This document shows, piece after piece, positions 1-7,666 of a stretch of 10,257 nucleotides of DNA. Position 1 is the first letter of the stretch, and each line of letters opens with the position of its first letter. Source of the stretch: Nostoc cf. edaphicum LEGE 07299 (GTDB taxonomy: Bacteria > Cyanobacteriota > Cyanobacteriia > Cyanobacteriales > Nostocaceae); assembly GCF_015207245.1 (NCBI RefSeq), contig NZ_JADEXF010000043.1, positions 1 through 10,257 on the forward strand, read 5' to 3'. The notes below the pieces were generated by a model. That model made no database searches. It saw only the letters and a list, made by a program, of their open reading frames with translations, and was not told the DNA's origin. A program made the position numbers and the translations under genes.

Positions 1-21
1 CTATAAAATTGGAACAAAACC

Positions 22-2358
22 ATGATTGATGAACAAGAAATAGAAAAATTGTGGCAAGCTTTCAAAGTATTAGACGTAGACGGCAACGGAGCGATCTCAA
101 CCGAGGAACTGGGGGAGGTAATGCGATCGCTAGGGCAAAATCCCACGGAAGCGGGTCTGCGGGACTTGATTAAGGAGATTGACGTTGACTTGTCAGGCAC
201 TATCGACTTTGAAGAATTTAAAACGCTGATGGTAGCGAAAGTAGGCGATCGCCAAAGTCGCCTGAAGTTAGCCTTCAGTGCCTTTGATGAAGACGGTAGT
301 GGTCAAATTACTGCCGTTGAACTGCGGACAGTCATGAGTCAGTTTGGGCTGACAGACGCTGAATTGAAAGAGATGTTGCAGGAAGTAGATCATGATGGCG
401 ATGGCTCAATTGACTTTGAAGAATTTTGTAAGCTAGTACCGGAGGAGTCAGGGAGCAAAACTGGCTATCAAGACTCACCAATTTCTCTTAATAGTTCGCT
501 CAAGACAGTTGCTACTTCCAATGAGGCCGCAGCAGCTAGCACCCAGCCGACGCCAGAAGCAACGACTCCAGAGTTGGCACAGCTAAGAGAACAGTTAGCG
601 CAACAACCAAACTCACCGAATCAGAAAAAAAGCGGTACGTCCCCTTTGCAAATGCAGATTGGTTTGTTTCGTTTGATTCAAGGAGCAGCCTACCGCAGCT
701 TCCGTGAGAGTTTCTCCGCCAACCACGAAACTCACTTGCGGGTGAAAAACTTGCCATACAGAATTACTGATTTTGTGGAGTTTGTTAAACAAGCGATCGC
801 ACTTTACAAAGCATTAGGTATAGTATCCGAGGATTGCTACCCCGTCCTGGATGCAGTGGTTAAATCGATTGCCGATGAATATGCTCGATTGCAGGAGCGG
901 ATCAAAAACTGGCAAACAGTGGCAAAGACACCAGAAATGTTGGCAGAACAGCAAGCGATTTTAGAAGCACGGAGTAAATTTGCCAATGTCAAAGAAAAGT
1001 TTGCTGCCGGAGTCGAGTTTGCCATTACGATCAAAAAGAAAAGTCTCTGCCTGGGTGACATCGTAGAAGGTGTGCTGGCCATTAACGAACTCAATCGTTT
1101 GAGGGGAATAGAACTGAACGAAGAAATGGCTCCACCACCAACTAAATCTCAGGCAAATCCAAAAGACTATTTGCACAAGTGGAACCGCGTCATTCTCTCT
1201 CAGGCAACTGAGGAAATAGATGGTGCAATCATGCCAGTAGTATACTGGTATGAAGACTTTATGCCAAAATTGTTGGCGGCGTTTAGTGTTTCTACCACAG
1301 CAGATATCCAAAGCAACACCGTACCCGACCAAGCGGCTTTGGATGAATGGTATCAGCGTACAAAAAATTCAGGAGAATTTAGCCGCTACGGGGCGGATGT
1401 TGCCGAAAATTTTCCCCGTTGCACTCCCAAACAGAAATTGATCCTCAAACAAGCATGGCGGTTAACGCATCACTACCTGAATGGAGTCCAGAAACGCCGC
1501 GAACGCCTAGAATTTGGGCGAGAATCAGGAGCGCTATCGCAGTATGTAGCATTCATTGATGTCTATCTAGATCGGACTGAGGTGAAGGATTCGCAAATGC
1601 GAGTCAGTTTTCCCTACTACATTGGCCCGGCAGTGTGGCGCTTTTTCCATACCACAGCTGAGATTGTGTGTACCAACACCAAGGTAGAGCAAAAAGCCGC
1701 AGTCGCAATCTTCAAAGATTTCTTCCAACTGTTTGCCACAATGTACCCCTGTCCCTACTGCCGCCATCACCTGAATATGTACGTTGTGCAAAATAAGGAA
1801 GTGGATATGTATCCTGTAGAGTACCTTATACTTGGGCGCGATCCGAACCTGAATGACTTTGAAGTGTCAATGGAGGCAAAGCTATCCACCGTGGTAGATG
1901 GTTCCTCCCTGCGGTTATTCTTCTGGAAATTGCATAATACCGTTTCCTCCTCCATTGCGCGATCGGAAGAATGGTATCACAAGGATGAGAAAGCGTTCTA
2001 CACCACCCGTTTTTGGCCCAGCCTTGACTCTGAATTAGCAAGAGCCAATGCACTCAAATACACCAGCATAGAAACTGCTCGCATCTACAACATCTATGGA
2101 ATTCTCAAGCCATTGGCACGGCTGACAGGGGTAAAAACAGAATTGCCAAAGCTGCTGGAGAAGGGCGATGCAAATAATCTTAAGGAAGCGTGTGTAGTTG
2201 CACAGAACCACATCAAGGATTTAGAGGAAGCTGTCATTAGCGGACAATTTCTCCAAGAAACATACTACTTTGAACCTAGCCTTGTGGATAAACCTCCACT
2301 CTTCACCCCTGAAGAAGAAGAGTTTGCCCGAACAGGTATGTTTACAGAAACGATTTAA
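22..2358 (+). CDS. EF-hand (calmodulin-like) / Erv1-Alr sulfhydryl oxidase-like fusion protein
   Basis: The 778-residue product starts with four canonical EF-hand calcium loops at residues 18-29, 54-65, 89-100 and 123-134 (for example [12 protein letters not shown] and [12 protein letters not shown]), so residues 1-140 resemble a whole calmodulin. A Ser/Thr/Pro/Gln-rich linker (about 140-205) follows, then a mostly helical region (about 208-510) that I do not recognise. Residues about 525-680 carry the Erv1/Alr pattern: W539 and H543 (WRFFH), C577-P-Y-C580 after [10 protein letters not shown], and H638-N639 in WKLHNTV. In that family the CxxC sits beside FAD and passes electrons from thiols to oxygen, making disulfides. 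No second shuttle CxxC, signal peptide or membrane segment is visible, so I infer a cytoplasmic protein. ATG 22 is the first start after an in-frame TAA at 4-6; no clear Shine-Dalgarno precedes it. TATAAA at 2-7 may be a -10 box, but the upstream part lies outside the window. Calcium control of the redox domain is inference. Confidence 0.9.
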   Translation: MIDEQEIEKLWQAFKVLDVDGNGAISTEELGEVMRSLGQNPTEAGLRDLIKEIDVDLSGTIDFEEFKTLMVAKVGDRQSRLKLAFSAFDEDGSGQITAVELRTVMSQFGLTDAELKEMLQEVDHDGDGSIDFEEFCKLVPEESGSKTGYQDSPISLNSSLKTVATSNEAAAASTQPTPEATTPELAQLREQLAQQPNSPNQKKSGTSPLQMQIGLFRLIQGAAYRSFRESFSANHETHLRVKNLPYRITDFVEFVKQAIALYKALGIVSEDCYPVLDAVVKSIADEYARLQERIKNWQTVAKTPEMLAEQQAILEARSKFANVKEKFAAGVEFAITIKKKSLCLGDIVEGVLAINELNRLRGIELNEEMAPPPTKSQANPKDYLHKWNRVILSQATEEIDGAIMPVVYWYEDFMPKLLAAFSVSTTADIQSNTVPDQAALDEWYQRTKNSGEFSRYGADVAENFPRCTPKQKLILKQAWRLTHHYLNGVQKRRERLEFGRESGALSQYVAFIDVYLDRTEVKDSQMRVSFPYYIGPAVWRFFHTTAEIVCTNTKVEQKAAVAIFKDFFQLFATMYPCPYCRHHLNMYVVQNKEVDMYPVEYLILGRDPNLNDFEVSMEAKLSTVVDGSSLRLFFWKLHNTVSSSIARSEEWYHKDEKAFYTTRFWPSLDSELARANALKYTSIETARIYNIYGILKPLARLTGVKTELPKLLEKGDANNLKEACVVAQNHIKDLEEAVISGQFLQETYYFEPSLVDKPPLFTPEEEEFARTGMFTETI

Positions 2359-2365
2359 ATACTTC

Positions 2366-2456
2366 AGGACTTACGCAAAATATCTCTCAAACTCTCATTT
2401 CTCCGTGTCCTCTGTGCCTCTACGGTTCGTTATTCCGTAAATAGTGCGTAAGTCCT
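2366..2456. repeat. 91-bp element with 12-bp perfect terminal inverted repeats
   Basis: AGGACTTACGCA at 2366-2377 is the exact reverse complement of TGCGTAAGTCCT at 2445-2456. The interior (2401-2427) contains a copy of a Ctctg-rich 27-bp motif that occurs twice more, diverged, at 2662-2689 and, inverted, at 2706-2732. The element begins 8 bases after the stop of the EF-hand gene and so lies in its 3' region. A second palindrome overlaps its right end: AGTCCTATA (2451-2459) and TATAGGACT (2462-2470). It has no coding capacity. It resembles the small dispersed palindromic repeats known from cyanobacterial intergenic DNA; whether it ever moved is inference. Confidence 0.7.
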
Positions 2457-2514
2457 ATACTTATAGGACTAGCCCTTCAAGGTGGGTAAAAATTTTGGTC
2501 AAAAAATTCCTCTT

Positions 2515-2652
2515 TATAGCGGTTCTTGAATGGAAGCAATACAGTTTGACCTCTCTCCTAAAAGGAGAGAGGCTTTGAATCTTACTCCCCTTCCCTTATA
2601 GGGAAGGGGCTGGGGGTTAGGTATGTATTGCACTCAACTTATAACCGCTATA
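2515..2652. mobile_element. 138-bp MITE-like element with two tight internal hairpins
   Basis: TATAGCGGTT (2515-2524) and AACCGCTATA (2643-2652) are perfect 10-bp terminal inverted repeats. The terminal TA pairs would fit a TA-type target duplication but cannot be told apart from the repeat itself. Inside, GCAATACA (2536-2543) pairs with TGTATTGC (2624-2631). Two perfect hairpins lie between them: CCTCTCTCCT/AGGAGAGAGG (2550-2559 and 2563-2572, 3-base loop) and CCCCTTCCCT/AGGGAAGGGG (2587-2596 and 2600-2609, 3-base loop). There is no open frame of note. The architecture suits a non-autonomous transposon remnant or a structured repeat RNA; no mobilising transposase is in the window. Confidence 0.6.
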
Positions 2653-2661
2653 ATCTTTTTA

Positions 2662-2732
2662 CTCTGTGTTTTCTGCGTCTGGAGTAGTTAAATAAATTAC
2701 TTTTTAACCGCAGAGACGCGGAGCGCACAGAG
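2662..2732. repeat. Imperfect palindrome of two Ctctg-rich repeat arms
   Basis: The left arm at 2662-2689 (starting CTCTGTGTTTTCTGCGTCT) and the right arm at 2706-2732 (starting AACCGCAGAGACGCGGAGCG) are diverged inverted copies of the same roughly 27-bp motif, separated by an AT-rich 16-bp spacer. A third copy in direct orientation lies at 2401-2427. Such CTCTGTG...CTGCGGTT sequences are, to my knowledge, common intergenic filler in filamentous cyanobacteria. No coding potential or clear terminator signature is seen. Confidence 0.5.
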
Positions 2733-3111
2733 AGAAAAAGAGAGATTTTACCAGTCACCTTGAATGGGGTAGTCCTAACTTAGAATGCTTTAATTCCCCT
2801 CCTTCAAAGTTTCGTCGACAGGGGAATTTTAGCGCTACCCATTAAAACCCGTTTGCTTAACCTACAGCGTGCCAAATGCTTGTGGCTAGCATTCGCCCTT
2901 GGCGTTGGCGCAGCCATCGCCGTTGCAACATTATGGATTGTCTAATGAGAATTGCCCTTGGTAGCTAGCTTGAAATATCGATGATATAAAGGAGACAATA
3001 AAAATAGCCAAAGTAGAAACTTGCCCCGAAAAGGCAATTTCAATGCTTTGAAAAGTCACAGCATTGGCATCTCACCATGTATATGCCTTTGAATATCCTC
3101 TAAAATAAGTG

Positions 3112-3140
3112 TTTAGAAGCGTAAAGGTCTAATTTATAGA
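3112..3140 (+). promoter_or_regulatory. Weak candidate promoter for the histidine kinase gene
   Basis: TTTAGA (3112-3117) and TATAGA (3135-3140) each match four of six bases of the sigma-70 consensus hexamers and are separated by 17 bases. The expected transcript would begin near 3147, leaving a leader of about 60 bases before the ATG at 3207. The match is weak in AT-rich DNA, so this is a candidate only. Confidence 0.2.
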
Positions 3141-3195
3141 GGATTTTTCCTAACAGACAACCACCGATGTAGCCTGTAACCCTACATGACCAATC

Positions 3196-3203
3196 GAGAG
3201 GAA
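3196..3203 (+). promoter_or_regulatory. Ribosome-binding site deciding the kinase start
   Basis: GAGAGGAA lies just before ATG 3207, its AGGA core ending four bases upstream. The earlier in-frame ATG at 3186 has no purine-rich site in front of it. This favours 3207 as the start, which shortens the protein by seven residues and loses no recognisable domain. Confidence 0.5.
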
Positions 3204-3206
3204 TTG

Positions 3207-6200
3207 ATGAAGAACGAATCAACGTTAGCAAGCAACGCCAACGTAAATTTCCTTATCGGTGGAGGTGAAATGGGGGCTAGGATGCGAGAACAGGATTGGT
3301 CAAAAACGTCCCTTGGCCCAACACAGCAGTGGCCGCAGAGTTTGAAGACTGCCGTGCGAATTATGCTAACTTGCCGTCAACCCATGTTTGTTTGGTGGGG
3401 CGAGGAACTAATTAACCTTTACAATGACGCTTACAAAACTATTATTGGCGGCAAACATCCAGAAGCATTTGGACAGCCAGCTTCATACGTGTGGCGGGAA
3501 ATATGGGATCAGATTGGGCCTAGAGCCGAATCAGCGATGCTGAAGAATGAGGGTACTTACGACGAAGCGCTGCTGCTAATTATGGAGCGCAATGGCTACC
3601 CAGAAGAAACCTATTATACTTTTTCATATAGCCCGGTTCCTAATGACCAGGGCGACACAGGTGGGATCATCTGCGCCAACACAGATGACACGCAGCGGAT
3701 TATCAGTGAGCGTCAGTTGGCACTTTTGCGCGAACTAGCGGCGAGGACGGCAGATGCGCGGACATTCGATGAAGCCTGTACGCTAAGTGCGAGTTGTCTG
3801 GAGAGCAACCCTTACGATCTCCCGTTCGCAATGATTTATCTGGTCGATCCCGATAAGCAGGAAGTTTTTTTGGCTGGAACGTGCCGCATTGGGCAAAACC
3901 ACGTAGCAGTTCCAGAAACAGTGGCTCTCGATGCTGATGGGGTTTGGCCCTTTGCGGAAGTAAGCAAAACGCATCAAGCCAAACTGATTTCCGATTTGGA
4001 AGTGTCTTTTAGTAGTCTACCCTGTGGTGCGTGGCAGCGATCGCCCCATCAAGCGATCGCAGTACCCATTGCCGCATCCGGTCAAAGCGGAAAAGCTGGT
4101 ATATTAATCGCTGGTTTGAACCCCTTCAGGCTATTCGATGACAATTATAAAGGATTCATTGATTTAGTTGCGGCTCAAATTGCAGCCAGCATCGCTAACG
4201 CCCAAGCTTACGAGGAAGAACGCAAACGCGCTGAAGCCTTGGCAGAAATCGATCGCGCCAAAACCGTCTTTTTCAGCAACGTCAGCCATGAATTCCGTAC
4301 CCCACTGACTCTGATGTTGGGGCCATTAGAAGACACCTTAACCACTTGTGCCACGCTGCTTCCAGCCAAAGAACGAGAGCAGCTAGAAATGGTGCAACGC
4401 AACGGACTTCGGCTGCTGAAACTGGTCAACAGCTTGCTAGATTTTTCACGCATTGAAGCCGGAAGGGTTCAAGCCTCTTATGAACCCACCAACCTTGCCA
4501 CCTTTACCGCAGAACTAGCTAGTGTATTTCGTTCAGCGGTAGAACGGGCAGGGATGCAGTTATCAGTTAATTGTCCTGCCCTGCCAGCACCAGTGTATGT
4601 AGATCGAGAGATGTGGGAAAAAATTGTTCTTAACCTGCTCTCAAATGCCTTCAAGTTCACGATGGCTGGAGAAATTGCGGTCAGTTTGCAGTGGTTAAAT
4701 GACCATGTTGAGTTTGCAGTCAAAGACACAGGAATCGGTATCCCAGCCGCAGAAATTCCCCACCTTTTTGAACGATTCCACCGCGTCAAAGGGGCGCAAG
4801 GACGAACTTTTGAAGGGTCAGGAATTGGATTATCACTGGTGCAAGAATTGGTGCAAATGCATGGTGGAATAGTTCACGTTACCAGTCTTCTTGGAGTAGG
4901 CAGTTGCTTTACTGTGTCAATTCCAACAGGATATGCTCATTTGCCTCCAGACCGGATTAGTGCCCCGCGAACTTTAGCTTCAACTGCATTAGGTGCAACG
5001 CCTTATCTAGAAGAAGCCCTGCGGTGGCTACCTGGGGAAGAGAATAGGGAACAGGGAATAGGGAACAGGGAACAGGGAATAGGGAACAGGGAACAGGGAA
5101 TAGGGAATAGGGAACAGGGAATAGGGAATAGAGAACAGGGAACAGGGAATAGGGAAGAATCTTACCTATCACCTATCACCTATCACCTATCACCCTCTCC
5201 TGCCCGAATTCTTCTAGTTGATGACAACGCAGATATGCGCGATTATGTTAAGCGGTTATTAAGTCAGCAGTATGAAGTGGAATCAGTGCCGGACGGTTTA
5301 GCTGCTTTGGATTCGGCTCGTGGACGTGTCCCAGATTTGGTACTGACAGATGTGATGATGCCTGGATTAGATGGCTTTGGACTGCTGCAAGCATTACGAG
5401 CCGATCCGCTGACGCAAAAAGTTCCAATCATTCTGTTGTCGGCACGGGCGGGAGAAGAGGCGCGGGTGGAAGGGTTAGAAGCGGGAGCCGATGATTATCT
5501 GATTAAACCTTTCTCTGCCCGTGAATTGTTGGCGCGAGTAGAGGCAGCCTTAAAAATGGCTCGTCTCCGCCAAGAGGCAATGGAACGCGAGCAAGGGTTG
5601 CGAATTGAAGCTGAGGTCGCCAAAGCACACCTAGAGACTGTCATAGCTGGTATTCAAGACCAGTTCTTTGTATTGGATCGAGAGTGGCGTTATAGCTTTG
5701 TCAATGAACAGGTAGCAGAAATTGTTGGCATCCCCAAGGAAGAGTTGCTAGGTAAGATAATTTGGGAAGTGTTTCCCGATGTGGCTAAAAGCGAGTTTGA
5801 TAGCCAGGTTCATCGAGCGATCGCCCAAAACACTGTTGTTCAATTTGAATACTTTTATGCGCCTTGGCAGCGCTGGTTTGAGAACCGCGTCTACCCCTTT
5901 GCAGAAGGAGTCAGCATTTTTGTTACAGACATTAGCGATCGCAAACAAGCAGAAAAAGCCCTTCGGGAAAGCGAAGAAAAGTTCCGCAACATGGCTGACA
6001 ATGCCCCCTTCATGGTTTGGGTGACAGATACCAATAGCCACTGCACCTATCTCAGTCAAAGCTGGTACGATTTTACAGGTCAAAGCGAGGAAATGGGTCT
6101 AGGATTTGGCTGGTTAAATGCTGTGCATCCAGAAGACTATAATGACGCCAGGAATGTTTTTCTGGAAGCTAGTAGCAGTTACTCGGCCTTCCGTTTGGAG

Positions 6201-7532
6201 TACCGCTTGCGGCGCAAAGATGGCAAATATCGCTCTTGCATTGATGCCGCGAATCCGTGGTTTGGGGTGGACGGTCAGTTTAAAGGTTACATCGGCTCAG
6301 TCATTGACATTACCGAACGCAAAGTTGCAGAAGCCGAACGCGATCGCCTCTTGGAACTTGAGCAAGCTGCCAGAACTGAAGCCGAAAGAGCCAACCGGAT
6401 TAAAGATGAGTTTTTGGCGGTACTTTCCCATGAATTGCGATCGCCTCTGAATCCGATTCTTGGTTGGGCGAAACTCTTGCAGACTCGTGAGTTTGACGCC
6501 GCAGCCCTAAAGAAAGCGATCGCAACTATCGAGCGGAATGCTCAATTACAAGCTCAACTAATTGAAGATTTGCTTGATGTCTCTCGAATCTTACAAGGCA
6601 AGCTCAACCTAAAGATGTTACCTGTCAACCTAGTACTGGTGATTGAGGCGGGATTGGAAACAGTCCGTTTGGCAGCAGAAGCTAAAAATATTCAAATTCA
6701 GACGATGCTAAATGCTGCTTTCGGGCAAGTTTTGGGTGATTCGGGTCGTTTACAACAAGTTATTTGGAATCTCTTATCGAATGCTGTTAAATTCACTCCT
6801 GAAGGAGGAAAAATTGATATTCAACTAGAGTGCGTTGACGCTGAAGCTCAGATTACCGTCAGCGACACAGGTAAGGGAATCAGCCCTGAGTTTCTACCTT
6901 ATGTGTTTGAATATTTTCGTCAGGCTGATGGCACGACAACCCGAAAATTTGGTGGATTGGGGTTAGGATTAGCAATTGTGCGTCATTTGACCGAATTACA
7001 TGGCGGCACGATTCGGGCAGAAAGTTTAGGTGAGGGGCAAGGAGCTATTTTTCGAGTCAGGCTACCACTAATTAAAAAAGATTTAACCCCAAAACAAAAC
7101 ATAGATATTGCTGCACTAAATCCTTCTCCTCCGATTCAAATCCTGTCCGGCATCCAAATCTTAGTTGTAGATGATGACGATGATACCCGTGACTTCCACA
7201 CATTTGTACTAGAACAGGCTGGAGCAATGGTGACAGCAGCGACATCAGCAAAAGAAGCATTACAAATTTTGGCAGAGTCAGAATCAGATATGCTGCTCAG
7301 TGATATTGGGATGCCAGAGATGGATGGCTATATGCTAATGCGCCAAGTTAAAGCATTGCAGGCAAACCAAGCCAAACAAATTCCGGCGATCGCTTTAACC
7401 GCTTATGCCGGAGAAATCAATCAACAACAAGCACTTGAATCAGGGTTTCAAAAGCATCTTTCCAAACCCGTCGAACCAGATGAGTTAGTCAAGGAAATTG
7501 CAACTCTAATTGGTAGAAATGGAAATGTCTGA
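3207..7532 (+). CDS. Double hybrid sensor histidine kinase (PAS-GAF-HK1-REC1-PAS-PAS-HK2-REC2)
   Basis: The product (1441 residues from ATG 3207; 1448 if ATG 3186 is used) has no signal peptide or membrane helix, so it is a soluble sensor. Domains in order: N-terminal PAS-like (about 10-155), GAF (about 165-335), HisKA with H361 in SHEFRTP, ATPase with N-box N476, G1 box D507-TGIGIP and G2 box near 537; a repeat-coded linker (about 612-663); receiver 1 with D672/D673, phospho-acceptor D715 and K767; two PAS domains (about 807-909 and 927-1035); a second HisKA with H1075 in SHELRSP; ATPase with N1188, DTGKGIS at 1220 and a glycine box at 1249; receiver 2 with D1322/D1323, acceptor D1366 and K1420. 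All key residues of both kinases and both receivers are present, so two complete His-Asp steps sit in one chain. No DNA-binding output domain exists, so the target is a partner protein. The GAF shows no obvious bilin-binding cysteine motif. Ligand and target are unknown. The gene stands alone. Confidence 0.93.
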   Translation: MKNESTLASNANVNFLIGGGEMGARMREQDWSKTSLGPTQQWPQSLKTAVRIMLTCRQPMFVWWGEELINLYNDAYKTIIGGKHPEAFGQPASYVWREIWDQIGPRAESAMLKNEGTYDEALLLIMERNGYPEETYYTFSYSPVPNDQGDTGGIICANTDDTQRIISERQLALLRELAARTADARTFDEACTLSASCLESNPYDLPFAMIYLVDPDKQEVFLAGTCRIGQNHVAVPETVALDADGVWPFAEVSKTHQAKLISDLEVSFSSLPCGAWQRSPHQAIAVPIAASGQSGKAGILIAGLNPFRLFDDNYKGFIDLVAAQIAASIANAQAYEEERKRAEALAEIDRAKTVFFSNVSHEFRTPLTLMLGPLEDTLTTCATLLPAKEREQLEMVQRNGLRLLKLVNSLLDFSRIEAGRVQASYEPTNLATFTAELASVFRSAVERAGMQLSVNCPALPAPVYVDREMWEKIVLNLLSNAFKFTMAGEIAVSLQWLNDHVEFAVKDTGIGIPAAEIPHLFERFHRVKGAQGRTFEGSGIGLSLVQELVQMHGGIVHVTSLLGVGSCFTVSIPTGYAHLPPDRISAPRTLASTALGATPYLEEALRWLPGEENREQGIGNREQGIGNREQGIGNREQGIGNREQGTGNREESYLSPITYHLSPSPARILLVDDNADMRDYVKRLLSQQYEVESVPDGLAALDSARGRVPDLVLTDVMMPGLDGFGLLQALRADPLTQKVPIILLSARAGEEARVEGLEAGADDYLIKPFSARELLARVEAALKMARLRQEAMEREQGLRIEAEVAKAHLETVIAGIQDQFFVLDREWRYSFVNEQVAEIVGIPKEELLGKIIWEVFPDVAKSEFDSQVHRAIAQNTVVQFEYFYAPWQRWFENRVYPFAEGVSIFVTDISDRKQAEKALRESEEKFRNMADNAPFMVWVTDTNSHCTYLSQSWYDFTGQSEEMGLGFGWLNAVHPEDYNDARNVFLEASSSYSAFRLEYRLRRKDGKYRSCIDAANPWFGVDGQFKGYIGSVIDITERKVAEAERDRLLELEQAARTEAERANRIKDEFLAVLSHELRSPLNPILGWAKLLQTREFDAAALKKAIATIERNAQLQAQLIEDLLDVSRILQGKLNLKMLPVNLVLVIEAGLETVRLAAEAKNIQIQTMLNAAFGQVLGDSGRLQQVIWNLLSNAVKFTPEGGKIDIQLECVDAEAQITVSDTGKGISPEFLPYVFEYFRQADGTTTRKFGGLGLGLAIVRHLTELHGGTIRAESLGEGQGAIFRVRLPLIKKDLTPKQNIDIAALNPSPPIQILSGIQILVVDDDDDTRDFHTFVLEQAGAMVTAATSAKEALQILAESESDMLLSDIGMPEMDGYMLMRQVKALQANQAKQIPAIALTAYAGEINQQQALESGFQKHLSKPVEPDELVKEIATLIGRNGNV
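5040..5158 (+). repeat. GGGAACA/GGGAATA heptamer tandem repeat inside the kinase gene
   Basis: Fifteen consecutive heptamers run from 5047 to 5151; fourteen are exact GGGAACA or GGGAATA and one (5131) is GAGAACA. Degenerate units flank them (GAGAATA at 5040, GGGAAGA at 5152). Because 7 is not a multiple of 3, the translated period is 21 bases, giving repeated NREQGIG. The tract lies between the first ATPase domain and the first receiver and codes a hydrophilic linker. Every third unit (5047, 5068, 5089, 5110, 5131) is in the phase where a T variant would make TAG, and all five are C variants. It belongs to the class of short tandemly repeated heptamers known in heterocystous cyanobacteria. 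Confidence 0.92.
5164..5194 (+). repeat. ACCTATC heptamer tandem repeat, four copies, in frame
   Basis: Four perfect ACCTATC units (5164-5170, 5171-5177, 5178-5184, 5185-5191) plus a partial ACC follow the GGGAAYA tract after a gap of only five bases. They are translated as part of SYLSPITYHLSPS, immediately before the first beta-strand of receiver 1 (ILLVDD). The unit is unrelated to the neighbouring heptamer but has the same length. Confidence 0.9.
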
Positions 7533-7666
7533 GTATTCAGTAGCAGTGCATAAACCATGTAAATATCTCTACACGAGGAATTGATAAATTTATTCGTGGA
7601 AGAAATACCAACATTAGATATTTTCCCCAAAATAATTCAATCGAACTCTTGCAAAAATGCAAAATT

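Larger units (their letters stand above)
2464..2777. repeat. Outer imperfect inverted-repeat pair enclosing other elements
   Basis: The 21 bases at 2464-2484 and the 22 bases at 2756-2777 are inverted copies of each other, with one mismatch and one single-base gap; both arms include TAGGACTA and TTCAAGGTG in the same order. They bound a 314-bp segment that contains a complete smaller inverted-repeat element (2515-2652) and an imperfect palindrome (2662-2732). The arrangement looks like one small element interrupted by another. No transposase is encoded. The arms are clear in the sequence; the nested-insertion history is inference. Confidence 0.55.
2778..3206. other. Intergenic region upstream of the histidine kinase, no convincing gene
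   Basis: A 9-bp inverted repeat, AATTCCCCT (2792-2800) and AGGGGAATT (2820-2828), is followed by TTTT and could form a weak terminator-like hairpin with a 19-base loop. A short open stretch without ATG or a good ribosome site runs from 2784 to a TAA at 2943-2945; its end encodes a hydrophobic helix-like peptide. AAGGAG at 2989-2994 looks like a ribosome-binding site but no usable start follows. ATCCTCTA (3095-3102) and TAGAGGAT (3137-3144) form an 8-bp inverted repeat around the candidate kinase promoter. Confidence 0.5.

Noticed and set aside
2989..3053. AAGGAG followed by a short frame reading KIAKVETCPEKAISML
   Set aside because: The codon in the start position is ATA, the frame is only 17 codons and I know no similar protein; chance is the simpler explanation.
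3186..3206. Kinase start at ATG 3186
   Set aside because: It is in frame and possible, but has no ribosome site, while GAGAGGAA precedes ATG 3207; the seven extra residues add no domain.
4957..5172. A minus-strand frame with repeated SLFPVPY residues
   Set aside because: It is the complement of the heptamer tract read antisense within the kinase gene; the repeats alone keep it open.
5040..5194. CRISPR array
   Set aside because: The units are contiguous heptamers with no spacers, lie inside a kinase open frame and have no cas genes nearby.
7448..7630. A 60-codon minus-strand open frame overlapping the kinase 3' end
   Set aside because: Half of it is antisense to the well-supported receiver 2, and the remainder matches nothing and has no ribosome site.
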